From positions 1-7,344 of the forward strand of contig JABDJZ010000529.1 of NCBI GenBank assembly GCA_013003255.1: a stretch of DNA of 7,344 bases, in the 5' to 3' direction. The translations under genes were made by a program, and so were the position numbers. This stretch comes from Rhodothermales bacterium (GTDB lineage: Bacteria; Bacteroidota; Rhodothermia; Rhodothermales; UBA10348). This document shows, piece by piece, positions 7,037-7,344 of the stretch; the first letter of the stretch is position 1, and each line of letters opens with the position of its first letter. Below the pieces are notes generated by a model. The model saw only the letters and a list, made by a program, of their open reading frames with translations. It did no database searches and was not told where the DNA came from.

Positions 7037-7114
7037 GGGCCGCGCGGGTTGGTTGGCCCAAGATACGCGGGTAACGGCCGGCGCCTAAGGGGCCGGTTGC
7101 CCAGCGCGACAGTG

Positions 7115-7344
7115 CTACAGCGCCGCCGATTCTTCGCTCCCGTCCCGCTTAAGGCGAAAGATCATCACGTCATCGTCAAAGTGCTGACGGCCTGACGCGG
7201 CCAGCAGGCTCTCGGCAAGGTCCTGCAGTGAGGGCGCTTCCCGGGCGATTGTCACGAGCAGTTCGGTGCCTGCGAGGGCGCCATCCTGGCTTCGCAGTTC
7301 GGTCAAACCGTCCGTGTAGAGCAGAATGGCCTCGCCCGGACCGA
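7115..7344 (-). CDS. C-terminal fragment of a SpoIIE/PP2C-type serine phosphatase (5' end beyond the window)
   Basis: Only the last 76 codons are present; the frame is open to the right edge. The visible start GPGEAILLYTDGLTELR matches the SpoIIE/RsbU phosphatase signature (hydrophobic run, then YTDGLTE) whose Asp, coded at 7310-7312, binds the catalytic metal. Near the end, HFDDDVMIFRL matches the last metal-binding motif (DDxT followed by a beta-strand), with Met where Thr is usual. The helix between (EAPSLQDLAESLLAAS) fits the family. Such domains dephosphorylate serine on anti-sigma-factor antagonists in partner-switching systems, usually as the output of a larger protein with GAF, PAS, HAMP or receiver domains; which of these is present here cannot be seen. 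The stop is TAG at 7115-7117, 78 bases before the lipoprotein start. Confidence 0.88.
   Translation of the reverse strand, partial: GPGEAILLYTDGLTELRSQDGALAGTELLVTIAREAPSLQDLAESLLAASGRQHFDDDVMIFRLKRDGSEESAAL

Noticed and set aside
7058..7065. TATCTTGG on the minus strand as a Bacteroidota-like -7 element for the lipoprotein gene
   Set aside because: It matches TAnnTTTG only partly, and no TTG partner was found at the expected upstream distance.
6542..7195. A 217-codon plus-strand open frame
   Set aside because: It is antisense to the lipoprotein gene and runs across the intergenic gap into the phosphatase gene. It shows no domain.

Overview
This GC-rich window holds five protein-coding genes and no RNA genes, insertion sequences or CRISPR arrays that I can see. 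Two genes run off the window edges. None of the four visible start codons is preceded by a recognisable Shine-Dalgarno sequence, and two proteins carry short lipoprotein signal peptides. This fits the Bacteroidota/Rhodothermota/Balneolota side of the tree, probably a free-living aerobic or marine member. That placement is inference, not demonstrated.

Layout. (1) Positions 1-4086, minus strand: one continuous open frame of at least 1362 codons, still open at the left edge. It encodes a giant lipoprotein-type subtilisin (S8) protease. In order it has a lipobox signal peptide, an unusual array of ten-residue 'YGVTRRVLxE' repeats, an I9-like inhibitory propeptide, a complete Asp/His/Ser catalytic domain, and at least nine tandem domains of about 80-100 residues with two cysteines each. 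(2) Positions 4225-4650, minus strand: a QueD-type 6-carboxytetrahydropterin synthase (7-deazaguanine/queuosine pathway), 138 bases upstream of the protease on the same strand. (3) Positions 4847-6118, plus strand, divergent from queD: an acetyl-CoA hydrolase/transferase family CoA-transferase. (4) Positions 6182-7036, minus strand, convergent with the CoA-transferase: a small lipoprotein of LolA-like appearance. A perfect 8-bp hairpin lies between the two convergent stops. (5) Positions 7115-7344, minus strand: the C-terminal end of a SpoIIE/PP2C-type serine phosphatase.

The genes do not form one obvious pathway. queD and the CoA-transferase look like housekeeping metabolism. The two lipoproteins are envelope proteins, and the phosphatase fragment is probably the output end of a signalling protein. 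The most unusual item is the protease. Its pro-region carries a near-perfect decapeptide array that I cannot assign to a named domain. Its lipid anchor lies on the propeptide side of the expected autocleavage site. Its cysteines outside the signal peptide and lipobox are confined to the C-terminal modules, exactly two in each of the first eight.
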